Source: Holophagaceae bacterium
Lineage (GTDB): Bacteria; Acidobacteriota; Holophagae; Holophagales; Holophagaceae
Length of the DNA stretch: 64,000 nt
Assembly: GCA_021286765.1 (NCBI GenBank)
Contig: JAJTBS010000002.1
Location: forward strand, 682,001 to 746,000
Direction: 5' to 3'
In this document: positions 32,031-40,115 of the stretch, piece after piece
How positions within the stretch are numbered: the first letter of the stretch is position 1
How the letters are laid out: each line of letters begins with the position of its first letter
Position numbers and translations under genes: made by a program
Notes under the pieces: model-generated
Seen by the model: the letters and a program-made list of their open reading frames with translations, nothing else
What the model was told of the DNA's origin: nothing
Databases searched by the model: none

Positions 32031-32927
32031 ATGGAGAGCCGCACGGAAGGGAAGGGCGCCTGCCTCATCGCGGGCTGCGGTTACACCGGCACCCGGCTGG
32101 CGCGGCGCTGGCTGGAGGGAGGCCCTGTCCTGGCCCTGGTGCGGGGGCCGGCCTCGGCGGCGGCCCTCCTCGGCCTGGGCATTCCGGCCATCGCCATGGA
32201 CTTCGATGCGGAGGGCCCCTCTTTGGCACTGCCGCCGGATCTGCGCGCCGTGATCTACCTGGCCCCGCCCGGAGGCGGGGGAACGGAAGACCTCCGGCTC
32301 GCCCGGTTCCTCCGGGCCCTGGGCCCGGCCCACCCGCAAGTGTTAGTGTACCTGAGCACCACGGGCGTGTACGGGGACACGCAGGGAGCCCCCGTGGACG
32401 AGGCCAGCCCCCTGGCGCCGCAGGAGGACCGGTCGAAGCAGCGCCGGGATGCGGAACGGCGGGTCGCCGCCTGGTGCGAGGAACGGAACCTCCGATGGGT
32501 GGTGTTCCGGGTGCCTGCCATCTACGGCCCCCACCGCCTGCCCCTGGACCGGCTCCAGCGGGGCGAGCCCGTGCTGCGAGCGGAGGATTCGGGGCCCGGC
32601 AACCGCATCCATGTGGACGACCTGGTGGCGGCCTGTCTCGCGGCCCTGGAGCGGCCCGTGTCCGGCGCGTTCAACCTGACCGATGGGGTGCCGGAGAGCA
32701 TGGCAGCCTTCACGGCCCGCGTGGCGGCCTTGGCGGGCCTGCCCACGCCGCGCCGGGTCTCCTGGGCTGAGGCGCAGACCCTGCTGAGCCCCGGCCTTCT
32801 GGCCTTCCTGCGGGAGTCCCGCCGCGTCACGAGCCGCCGCGCGCAGGAGCTGGGCTGGGCACCGACCTATGGCGATCCCGACGACGGCATCCGCGCCAGC
32901 CTGGAGGAGATGGGCTGGGGATCCTAG
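32031..32927 (+). CDS. NAD(P)-dependent epimerase/SDR protein (YeeZ-like)
   Basis: A 298-residue extended/atypical SDR. The Rossmann motif CLIAGCGYTGTRLARRWL (G-x-G-x-x-G) is followed by LVYLSTTGVYGDTQGAPVDE, where the YxxxK tyrosine has shifted to TGVYGD, and FRVPAIYGPHRLPLDRL. The pattern fits YeeZ-like proteins. The function is not established. Its stop codon overlaps, in the opposite strand, the stop of apt. Confidence 0.8.
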   Translation: MESRTEGKGACLIAGCGYTGTRLARRWLEGGPVLALVRGPASAAALLGLGIPAIAMDFDAEGPSLALPPDLRAVIYLAPPGGGGTEDLRLARFLRALGPAHPQVLVYLSTTGVYGDTQGAPVDEASPLAPQEDRSKQRRDAERRVAAWCEERNLRWVVFRVPAIYGPHRLPLDRLQRGEPVLRAEDSGPGNRIHVDDLVAACLAALERPVSGAFNLTDGVPESMAAFTARVAALAGLPTPRRVSWAEAQTLLSPGLLAFLRESRRVTSRRAQELGWAPTYGDPDDGIRASLEEMGWGS

Positions 32928-33448
32928 TAGCGCAGCACGCTGAAGACGGGCAGCCCCTCGACCTTCTCGCGGCCGGGCAGGGAGGTCAGCTCGATGAAGA
33001 CAGTCAGCGCCAGGGGCTGGGCCCCGGTGCGCTGGATCAGGCGCTGGGCGGCGGCGGCGGTGCCGCCGGTGGCCATGACGTCGTCCACGATGAGCACGCG
33101 GTCCCCGGCCTTGAAGGCGTCCTGGTGGATCTCCAGGGCGTCCGAGCCGTACTCCAGACCGTAGGATTCCTTGAAGGTGGCCATGGGCAGCTTGCCGGGC
33201 TTGCGGGCCGGCACGAAGCCGACGCCCAGCTTCTGGGCCAGGGCGCTGCCGAAGATGAAGCCGCGGGACTCCAGCCCCAGCACATGGGTGGGCTGGAGGG
33301 CGAGCACGGGCTGGGCCATGGCGGCCACGGCCTCGCCGAAGGCCTCGGCGCTGGCCAGCAGGGGCGTGATGTCGCGGAAGAGGATCCCCGCTTTCGGGAA
33401 GTCCGGGACGTCGCGGACGAAGGAGCTGAGGGGCGTGGTGGTGGGCAT
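32924..33448 (-). CDS. apt: Adenine phosphoribosyltransferase
   Basis: A 174-residue enzyme making AMP from adenine and PRPP. PDFPKAGILFRDITPLLA is the Apt N-terminal signature and VLIVDDVMATGGTAAAA the PRPP-binding loop. GLESRGFIFGSALA and ARKPGKLPM are also conserved. It is the last gene of the leftward surE-acyP-apt group (gaps of 4 and 2 bp). Its stop overlaps the stop of the convergent SDR gene. Confidence 0.95.
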   Translation of the reverse strand: MPTTTPLSSFVRDVPDFPKAGILFRDITPLLASAEAFGEAVAAMAQPVLALQPTHVLGLESRGFIFGSALAQKLGVGFVPARKPGKLPMATFKESYGLEYGSDALEIHQDAFKAGDRVLIVDDVMATGGTAAAAQRLIQRTGAQPLALTVFIELTSLPGREKVEGLPVFSVLRY

Positions 33449-33450
33449 GG

Positions 33451-33723
33451 CTACCTGCGGATCTCGAAAGGAAAGGGTAGGGAGGATCGCATGTCCAGGG
33501 CCTCCCAGTCCAGCCGGGAGACCCGCCCGAAGGCGGGGCCCTGGGCCAGCCGGAGCCGGAGGGCCGCCAGCGCGGGCTCTGCTCCCTCGGCCTCGCCACT
33601 CACCGTGCCATCGGGCTCGTTGCGCACCCAGCCTGCCAGGCCGAGGGCCTGGGCCTCGCGCTGGGCGAAGCGCCGGTAGCCCACCCCCTGGACCTGCCCA
33701 TGGACGCGGAAGGCGGCGGCCAT
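33451..33723 (-). CDS. acyP: Acylphosphatase
   Basis: A 90-residue protein. FRVHGQVQGVGYRRFAQREA contains the phosphate-binding loop and catalytic arginine (GVGYRRF), and LAGWVRNEPDGTVSGEAEG holds the catalytic Asn. It hydrolyses acyl phosphates in the cytosol. It is encoded between surE and apt with almost no spacing. Confidence 0.93.
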   Translation of the reverse strand: MAAAFRVHGQVQGVGYRRFAQREAQALGLAGWVRNEPDGTVSGEAEGAEPALAALRLRLAQGPAFGRVSRLDWEALDMRSSLPFPFEIRR

Positions 33724-33727
33724 GGCG

Positions 33728-34477
33728 CTACGGGTTGAAGGCCGCGTCGAAGTCGGCCTGCCGCGCCAGCGTCTCTGGACAGCCCATGTCGAGGCGCAGG
33801 GGCGTCACGCTGGCGAAGCCGTGGAAGACCGCCTCCGCATCGGTGCCGGGGGCCTTGGCGTAGGTGGGGCCCGCGTCGCCGCCGATCCAGAAGTAGGGCG
33901 TGCTGCGGGGATCCACCCGGCGCTCTACCAGGTCGTGGTAGGCGCGGCTGTCCTGGCCCGTGAGGTGGAAGCCCTTGGGCTCCCCCTTGGGGAGGTTCAC
34001 ATTCCAGATGCGGTTGGCGGGCAGCTCCATGGCCTCCCAGCGCGCCAGGAAGCGGGCGATCCAGGGTTCGGCCCCCTCGAGCGACCCCCCGGGGTGGATG
34101 GAGAAGGCCGCGGCCCGGGCGCCCTGCAGGCGGCCCTCGAAGGCCGCGCCCACGGTGCCGGAGTAGAAGACATCCTCGCCCAGGTTGAAGCCGTGGTTGA
34201 TGCCCGAGAGCACCCAGTCGGGCTTGCGGCCCAGCACCTCGCAGACGCCCAGCAGCACGCAGTCCACAGGGGTGCCGTCGCAGGCGAAGCGGTCCGGGGC
34301 GACCTCGTTCAGGCGCAGGATGTTGTGCAGACTCAGGGCCGAGGAGATGGCCGAGCGGTTGCGGTCGGGGGCCACGGTGACGACCTTGCCGAAGGGCGCG
34401 GCAGCCCGGGCCAGGGCCGCGATGCCGGGGGCCCAGAGGCCATCGTCGTTGGTGAGCAGGATCAGGCGTTCGGACAT
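33728..34477 (-). CDS. surE: 5'-nucleotidase / exopolyphosphatase SurE
   Basis: A 249-residue SurE. LILLTNDDGLWAPGIAALA has the DD metal ligands, VAPDRNRSAISSALS the Asn/Ser site and DWVLSGINHGFNLGEDVFYS the conserved GxNxGxN-like block. It is a metal-dependent phosphatase for nucleoside monophosphates. The position next to pcm-type functions in other bacteria is only partly kept: here pcm is 4.3 kb away. It is first in the leftward surE-acyP-apt unit. Confidence 0.94.
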   Translation of the reverse strand: MSERLILLTNDDGLWAPGIAALARAAAPFGKVVTVAPDRNRSAISSALSLHNILRLNEVAPDRFACDGTPVDCVLLGVCEVLGRKPDWVLSGINHGFNLGEDVFYSGTVGAAFEGRLQGARAAAFSIHPGGSLEGAEPWIARFLARWEAMELPANRIWNVNLPKGEPKGFHLTGQDSRAYHDLVERRVDPRSTPYFWIGGDAGPTYAKAPGTDAEAVFHGFASVTPLRLDMGCPETLARQADFDAAFNP

Positions 34478-34543
34478 GGACCCAGTGTACCCGGTGGGTG
34501 GGGACCGCCTTCGCTGTCAGGATGGAATTCACCTCCAGGTTCC

Positions 34544-35122
34544 ATGGACGCCGACCTCCCCCTGCCTTCCACCCTGCCCATCCCCCTCGGGGAGGCGGCC
34601 GCCCCCGGCCGCGCGGCGATCCTCCCCCGGCTCCGTGAAAGGATCGTGGCTTTCGCGGCATCCCGGGGTGCAGGCGCCCACGCGGAGGACCTGGCGCAGG
34701 AGGTGCTGGTGCTGCTCCACACGAAGTACGGCCATCTGGAGACGGCGGAGGACCTGGTGCCCCTGGCCTTCCAGATCCTCCGCTTCAAGCTCTCGGCCCT
34801 GCGCCGCACGGCGGCCCGGCGCGGCGAGTACGACGCCGTGGAGGTGGAGGCCTTCCCGCCCCCCTCCGACGCGCCAGATCCGGCCACGGTGCTGGAGCGC
34901 AAGGAGCTGCTGGCGAGGCTCATGGGCGGCATCGCCCGCATGGGCGAGCGCTGCCGCGAGCTGTTCCGCCTCAAGCTGCAGGGCCGCAGCTTTGCCGAGA
35001 TCCAGGGGCTCATGGGCGCTGCCAGCCTGAACACGGTTTACACCTGGGACCACCGCTGCCGGAAGCAGCTGCTGGAGACCCTGGGCGGCAGCTGGCAGGC
35101 CGCCGGAGGAGGGGCGCCATGA
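34544..35122 (+). CDS. ECF-like RNA polymerase sigma factor
   Basis: A 192-residue sigma factor. Region 2 is HAEDLAQEVLVLLHTKYGHL and onwards, and region 4 is GERCRELFRLKLQGRSFAEI with a helix-turn-helix ending NTVYTWDHRCRKQLLETLGG. Regions 1 and 3 are missing, as in ECF factors. It is translationally coupled (ATGA overlap) to the next gene, which encodes a single-pass membrane protein in the place of an anti-sigma factor. The N-terminal 25 residues are proline-rich and variable. Confidence 0.85.
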   Translation: MDADLPLPSTLPIPLGEAAAPGRAAILPRLRERIVAFAASRGAGAHAEDLAQEVLVLLHTKYGHLETAEDLVPLAFQILRFKLSALRRTAARRGEYDAVEVEAFPPPSDAPDPATVLERKELLARLMGGIARMGERCRELFRLKLQGRSFAEIQGLMGAASLNTVYTWDHRCRKQLLETLGGSWQAAGGGAP

Positions 35123-36225
35123 CGCGGATCGACGCCGAGAAGCTCCTGGGCGGCCATGCCACCGGCACCCTCACGGAGGTCGAACGCGCGGCCCTGTTTG
35201 CCGCGGCCCTGGACCACCAGGAGGTCTTCGACGCCCTGATGGATGAGGAGGCCCTGCGGGAGCTGCTGGCGGATCCTGCGGCCAAGGCCCAGCTTCTGGC
35301 CGCCCTCGCCCCGGTGGCCGCGCCCATGGTGGTGCCCCTCTGGCGCCGCACGGGCGTGCTGGGCGCCGGGGCAAGCCTGCTGGTGGCCTCCCTGGCAGGC
35401 CTCGCCTACCTCCGCAGCCCCGACAAGGCGGCGCCAGCACTGCGGCGGGAGACGGAGCCGGCCCCGGCCGCCAAGGTGGCCGAAGCAGCTCCTGCCACGC
35501 AGGTGGTCCCGCCAGCCGCGCGCAACCGGGTGGCCTCCGAGAAGGCCAAGGAGGCGCCGGCACCCACCCAGGCTGAAGCCCCGGCGGCGCTCCCGCCGTC
35601 AAAACCCGTGCCCCTGCGGGGGGCCAGCCCGGCGGCCGCTGCGCCCGTGGCTGTGGCGGCGGAGGCCTCCCGGGAGAAGGCAACCGAGTTCCGCCGGGCC
35701 GAGGCCCAGGACCAGCTGGCGAAGAAGGCCGAGGCGCCGAAGCCCGCCGCGGCGGTGGTGGAGGTGCTGGCCTCGGTGGCTCCGCCGCCCGCCGCCCAAC
35801 CAGCCAAACGGGATCGTCCGGCCCAGGGCTTCGCGGAGCTGTCGCCCGGTGTGGTGTCCGGCGTCGTGGGCGGCGTGGCGCCGGCGTCTCCGCGCCGCGT
35901 GGAGTGGAAGGTCGCGGCCGAGTACAAACCCGCCTGGACCCTGGAACCCGGGGCCGAGGGCCTCACCCGCCTCCAGGTGAAGGGGCCTGAGGGCGCAACA
36001 GCCGTGCTGCTGAAGCGCGGGGCCGCAGGCGTGGCGGTGGTGCAGCTGGAGCGGGTGGAAACCCGCCGCGGCATGGACCACTGGCGCGGGCAGGTGCGCC
36101 TCGCCGGAGGGGAGGTCCTCGACCTCTACCTGCTGAACAGCCCCACGGCCGAGCCTGAGCGCTTGCCGGAGGTTGGGCCTGTGGATGGATTCAGGGCCCG
36201 CATCTACCCGGCATCAAGGAATTAG
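35119..36225 (+). CDS. Ala/Pro-rich single-pass membrane protein, putative anti-sigma
   Basis: 368 residues. An N-terminal helical cytoplasmic part (ALFAAALDHQEVFDALMDEE, like the zf-HC2-type region but with no HxxxCxxC zinc motif) is followed by a transmembrane helix at about 79-98 and a long Ala/Pro/Lys-rich periplasmic stem (about 100-240). The stem ends in PGVVSGVVGGVAPASPRRV, and a beta-rich C-terminal domain (about 255-365) follows. The position and ATGA overlap with the sigma gene suggest an anti-sigma role. The GVVGGVA element also occurs in the next gene's product and is seen in acidobacterial TonB-like proteins. Confidence 0.6.
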   Translation: MTRIDAEKLLGGHATGTLTEVERAALFAAALDHQEVFDALMDEEALRELLADPAAKAQLLAALAPVAAPMVVPLWRRTGVLGAGASLLVASLAGLAYLRSPDKAAPALRRETEPAPAAKVAEAAPATQVVPPAARNRVASEKAKEAPAPTQAEAPAALPPSKPVPLRGASPAAAAPVAVAAEASREKATEFRRAEAQDQLAKKAEAPKPAAAVVEVLASVAPPPAAQPAKRDRPAQGFAELSPGVVSGVVGGVAPASPRRVEWKVAAEYKPAWTLEPGAEGLTRLQVKGPEGATAVLLKRGAAGVAVVQLERVETRRGMDHWRGQVRLAGGEVLDLYLLNSPTAEPERLPEVGPVDGFRARIYPASRN

Positions 36226-36341
36226 GCCAGCGGACGCTTACCAAACTCCTTTTTCTTTTGAATCGCCTGAAAGGATTTCCTCGCCCGCGCCATTCCCTCC
36301 TGAACCGCGCCATGCCGGCGCGGCCCCACCGGGAGGAACCC

Positions 36342-38705
36342 ATGTCGCTGCGCCGCTCCACCACCACCCTGCTCGCCTGCGCGGGGCTCGCCGTCTCCTT
36401 CCAGGGCGATGCCCAGGCCCGCATCCGCCCCACGCCCGCCGGCATGGAGCGCGGATCGAAGGGCGAGGATCCTGACGCCACGCTGTCGCCCTACTTCTTC
36501 GTGAAGGGCGGCGATGCCGACCTGGACCAGCTGCCCCTGAAGGCCACCTCGGCCAGGGTGGCCATCGCAGGTGTCATCGCCGACGTGAAGGTGACCCAGG
36601 TCTACAAGAACACCGGCACCAAGCCCCTGGAGGCCATGTACGTGTTCCCGGGCTCCACGCGCTCGGCGGTCTACGGCATGACCATGACCCTCGGCGAGCG
36701 GGTGCTGAAGGCCCAGATCAAGGAGCGCGGCCAGGCCCGGGCCGACTACGAGCAGGCGAAGCAGCAGGGTCGAAGCGCTTCCCTGCTGGAACAGCACCGC
36801 CCCAACGTGTTCCAGATGAACGTGGCCCACATCCTGCCCGGCGATGAGATCCGTGTGGAGCTGTCGTACACCGAGCTGCTGGTGCCCACGGATGGCACCT
36901 ATGCCTTCGTCTACCCCACGGTGGTGGGCCCGCGCTACGCCGGCCGGGCGGGCACCGGGTCCAGCACGGGCGAGAGCTGGGTGGCCAACCCGTACACCCA
37001 TGCTGGCGAGAAGCCCGCCACCACCTTCGACCTCGAAGTGAAGCTTTCCGCAGGGCTCCCCATCCAGCACATGGCTTGCGCCACCCACAAGACCTCCATC
37101 GCCTACGACGGAAAGGCCGAGGCCACCCTGAAGCTCGATCCTTCCGAAGCCCATGGGGGCAACCGCGACCTCATCGTGAAGTACCAGCTGGCGGGCGGGG
37201 CGGTGCAGTCGGGCCTGCTGCTGGACCAGGGGAAGGACGAGAACACGTTCCTGCTCTTGGCCCAGCCACCCAAGCGCGTGACGCCCAAGGATCTGCCACC
37301 CCGCGAATTCGTCTTCATCATGGACATCTCCGGCAGCCAGATGGGCTTCCCGATCGAAGTCTCCAAGGTGCTCATGAAGGAGATGATCCAGGGACTGCGG
37401 CCCCAGGACCTCTTCAATGTCATGGTGTTCGAGGGCAGCTCGGCGCTCTGGTCGCCCACCTCGCAGCACGCCTCGCCGGAGAACGCCGCCCAGGCCCTGG
37501 CCTTCGTGCGGTCGCAGAACGGCGGCGGGGGCACGGAGCTGGGCAGCGCCATGCGGCGGGCCCTGGGCCTGCCCCGCGTGCCCGGCATCTCACGCACCTT
37601 CGTGGTGTCCACGGACGGCTACATCAGCGCCGATGGGCAGGTCTTCGACATCATCCGGAAGAACCTGGGCTCGGCCAACCTCTTCACCTTCGGCATCGGC
37701 AGTTCGGTGAATCGCCACCTCATCGAGGGCATGGCCCACGCGGGGCAGGGCGAGGCCTTCGTCATCACCAAGCCCAAGCAGGCCGCCGCCGAGGCCGAGC
37801 GCTTCCGCGCCTATGTGTCGTCGCCGGTGCTCACCAACCTCAGGCTCACCAGCCACGGCTTCCAGATCCAGGATCTCGAACCCATCCAGCTGCCAGACGT
37901 GCTGGCGGACCGGCCCGTGATCTGCCTCGGCAAGTGGAAGGGCGAGGCCAGGGGCACCGTGACGCTCTCGGGTATCAGCGGCGCCGGCCCCTGGAGCCAG
38001 ACCTTCGAGGTGGGCCAGGTGAAGGGCCGCAGCCACGGCGCCCTGCGCCAGCTCTGGGCCCGCCAGCGCATCCAGATGCTCTCGGACTACGACCAGTTCG
38101 GCCAGGACGAGGCCCGCAAGGCCGAGGTCACCCGGCTGGGGCTCGCCTACAGCCTGCTGACGGCCCACACCTCCTTCGTGGCTGTGGACACGCTGGTGCG
38201 CAACGCCGGCGGTCAGAGCACCACGGTCACCCAGCCGCTGCCCCTGCCCGAGGGCGTGTCCGATGCCGCCGTGGGCTACCTCCGAAGCGGTGTGGTAGGT
38301 GGCGTGGCCGCCAGCGCCATGCCCTACGCGCCCCCGTCGATGGCGAAGCGGGCTGCCGTGGTCGAAGTCGTGGCCCAGGACCGGGCGGCCCGGCAGGAGA
38401 AGGCCAAGGAGGCCCCCGTCCTCCGCATCCGCGGCTTCTCCGGCATCACCGGCACGTCGGACCCCGCCGCCCTGCGCCGCGAGGTGGAGGCCCGCCTGCT
38501 GGATCCCGCCCTGGCCGCGGCCCTGGCGGGGATGCCCGCGGGAACCACCCTTGAGCTGAAGGTGGAGGCCTCCGGCCAGGTCCTGTCGGCCACCTTCAGC
38601 CGCGCCTTCCCGGGCGTGGCGAAGGCCAAGGCGCTCATCGCCCTCTGGCGCCTGCGGAGCTGGACCGGCGGCCTGACGGGCAGCCTGGAGCTGACGCTGG
38701 GCTGA
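36342..38705 (+). CDS. VIT and VWA domain exported protein
   Basis: 787 residues. A signal peptide (MSLRRSTTTLLACAGLAVSF, QGDAQA) is followed by a VIT domain (about 50-180; VKVTQVYKNTGTKPLEAMYV) and a VWA domain whose MIDAS DISGSQMG starts at D328. A C-terminal part includes LRSGVVGGVAASAMPYAPP and a final alpha/beta segment (PVLRIRGFSGITGTSDPAAL). VIT-VWA proteins resemble inter-alpha-trypsin inhibitor heavy chains and bacterial surface adhesion proteins. No LPxTG or PEP-CTERM signal is present. GGGAGG precedes ATG 36342. It is the third gene after the sigma and membrane protein genes and is probably part of the same unit. Confidence 0.85.
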   Translation: MSLRRSTTTLLACAGLAVSFQGDAQARIRPTPAGMERGSKGEDPDATLSPYFFVKGGDADLDQLPLKATSARVAIAGVIADVKVTQVYKNTGTKPLEAMYVFPGSTRSAVYGMTMTLGERVLKAQIKERGQARADYEQAKQQGRSASLLEQHRPNVFQMNVAHILPGDEIRVELSYTELLVPTDGTYAFVYPTVVGPRYAGRAGTGSSTGESWVANPYTHAGEKPATTFDLEVKLSAGLPIQHMACATHKTSIAYDGKAEATLKLDPSEAHGGNRDLIVKYQLAGGAVQSGLLLDQGKDENTFLLLAQPPKRVTPKDLPPREFVFIMDISGSQMGFPIEVSKVLMKEMIQGLRPQDLFNVMVFEGSSALWSPTSQHASPENAAQALAFVRSQNGGGGTELGSAMRRALGLPRVPGISRTFVVSTDGYISADGQVFDIIRKNLGSANLFTFGIGSSVNRHLIEGMAHAGQGEAFVITKPKQAAAEAERFRAYVSSPVLTNLRLTSHGFQIQDLEPIQLPDVLADRPVICLGKWKGEARGTVTLSGISGAGPWSQTFEVGQVKGRSHGALRQLWARQRIQMLSDYDQFGQDEARKAEVTRLGLAYSLLTAHTSFVAVDTLVRNAGGQSTTVTQPLPLPEGVSDAAVGYLRSGVVGGVAASAMPYAPPSMAKRAAVVEVVAQDRAARQEKAKEAPVLRIRGFSGITGTSDPAALRREVEARLLDPALAAALAGMPAGTTLELKVEASGQVLSATFSRAFPGVAKAKALIALWRLRSWTGGLTGSLELTLG

Positions 38706-38729
38706 GGCCCGCGACGCCCCCCCCCCCGA

Positions 38730-38753
38730 CGCGCCTCCCCCCGGGGAGGCGCG
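38730..38753 (+). terminator. Hairpin after the VIT/VWA gene
   Basis: CGCGCCTCCCC pairs with GGGGAGGCGCG around CC, 25 bp past the VIT/VWA stop and following a run of cytosines. There is no T-tract. Confidence 0.55.
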
Positions 38754-38789
38754 CTGGCGTGCGGCCGGGACCGGCCTACCTTCGTAGCC

Positions 38790-39524
38790 ATGCGATGGCA
38801 TCCAGGAGTGGCCTTCGTGCTGGCCTTCGGGGGATGGAACCAGGGTGGGCTCCAGCCCCGGGAACCGACCGGAGATGCGGAACTCTCGGAGGCTCGGGCC
38901 CGGATGGTGCGGGAGCAGCTCGTGGCCCGGGGCATCGTGAACCCCCGGGTGCTGGAGGCCATGGCCCAGGTGCCCCGCCACGCGTTCGTGCCCGCCGGCG
39001 AGCGTGACCGGGCCTACGAGGACGGGCCCCTGCCCATCGGCCACGGGCAGACCATCTCCCAGCCCTACCTCGTGGCCTTCATGACGGAGGCCCTCGATCC
39101 GAAGCCCACGGACCGCGTGCTGGAGGTGGGCACGGGCTCGGGCTACCAGGCGGCGGTGCTCTCGGGGCTGGTGGCCGAGGTGTGGAGCATCGAGCGCCTC
39201 GAGCCTCTGGCCCGGCGCGCCGAAGCGGACCTTGGGCGGCTCGGCTTCGCCAACGTGAAGGTCCGCTGGGGGGACGGCTTCCTCGGCTGGCCCGAGGCGG
39301 CGCCCTTCGACGCGATCATCGTCACCTGCGCCCCGGAGGAGGTGCCCCCGGCCCTGGTGACTCAGCTCAAGACGGGCGGCCGGATGATCCTTCCCGTGGG
39401 CTCCCAGTGGGGGGCCCAGGAGATGGTGATCCTGCGGAAGACGGACGCGGGCCTGGAAAAGAAGGCCGTGCTGCCGGTGCGCTTCGTGCCGATGGTGCCG
39501 GGGCGGAAGCCGTCAGAACCTTAG
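38790..39524 (+). CDS. pcm: Protein-L-isoaspartate O-methyltransferase
   Basis: A 244-residue enzyme repairing isoaspartyl residues with AdoMet. RMVREQLVARGIVNPRVLEA and VPRHAFVPAGERDRAYEDGP are the Pcm N-terminal signature, and DRVLEVGTGSGYQAAVLSGL is the AdoMet motif I. The first twenty residues (RWHPGVAFVLAFGGWNQGGL) look like a signal peptide, so the enzyme may be exported, which is unusual but known for some bacterial Pcm paralogues. Its end overlaps the convergent beta-barrel gene by 12 bp. Confidence 0.92.
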   Translation: MRWHPGVAFVLAFGGWNQGGLQPREPTGDAELSEARARMVREQLVARGIVNPRVLEAMAQVPRHAFVPAGERDRAYEDGPLPIGHGQTISQPYLVAFMTEALDPKPTDRVLEVGTGSGYQAAVLSGLVAEVWSIERLEPLARRAEADLGRLGFANVKVRWGDGFLGWPEAAPFDAIIVTCAPEEVPPALVTQLKTGGRMILPVGSQWGAQEMVILRKTDAGLEKKAVLPVRFVPMVPGRKPSEP

Positions 39525-40046
39525 GCCCACCTGCACCTGGATGTCGAAGACGCCGCTGTCCTCCTCGGAGCCGGTGCTGGTCTGCGTCTTCAGCGTCTTC
39601 CCCGGACCGAGGAAGAGGCCTGTGTTCCAGAAGAAGTGGGAGCCGAAGGCGCGGGTGTAGCCGCCGCCCACCAGGGGCGCCGTGGTGCTGACGCGGCTCG
39701 TGTCGCCGTAGGTGAGGGACTTCTCGGCCTTGGCCCAGCGGTAGACCGCGCCGCCCAGGTACCAGGTCCCCCGGGCCTCGGGGCGGAAGCGGTAGGTCAC
39801 CACCGGGCCGGTCCGGGTTTCGGTGGTTTCCGACAGGGCGCGGCCCGTGAAGGGATCGTGGAAGGTGTCCATCCACTGGACGTGGCGGAAGCCGAAGGTC
39901 CAGGCGCTGCCCGCGGGACGGAAGCTGGCCTGCAGGTCCAGGCCCTGGTTGGCGAAGGTGAACACGCCGACCCCGAGGCGGGTCTCCCCAGACCAAAGCG
40001 TGGCCGCTCCCAGCGAGAGGAGCAGGAGAAGGGGGCGGGTCCGCAT
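39513..40046 (-). CDS. Outer-membrane beta-barrel, hypothetical (177 aa)
   Basis: GGAGG lies a few bases ahead of ATG 40046. The signal peptide is MRTRPLLLLLSLGAATLWSG. The rest alternates polar and hydrophobic residues in strands (LGVGVFTFANQGLDLQASFR, FDIQVQVGLRF), with the C-terminal Phe of a barrel protein. No family is recognised. It is downstream of the two giant exported proteins on the same strand, 69 bp after the FnIII gene, and may belong to that unit. Confidence 0.65.
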   Translation of the reverse strand: MRTRPLLLLLSLGAATLWSGETRLGVGVFTFANQGLDLQASFRPAGSAWTFGFRHVQWMDTFHDPFTGRALSETTETRTGPVVTYRFRPEARGTWYLGGAVYRWAKAEKSLTYGDTSRVSTTAPLVGGGYTRAFGSHFFWNTGLFLGPGKTLKTQTSTGSEEDSGVFDIQVQVGLRF

Positions 40047-40115
40047 GGGAGCCTCCGCTGGGTGGGAAATACACGGATGGTATACACCCATCCCGTAGCG
40101 GAGGCGCTGGTTTGC

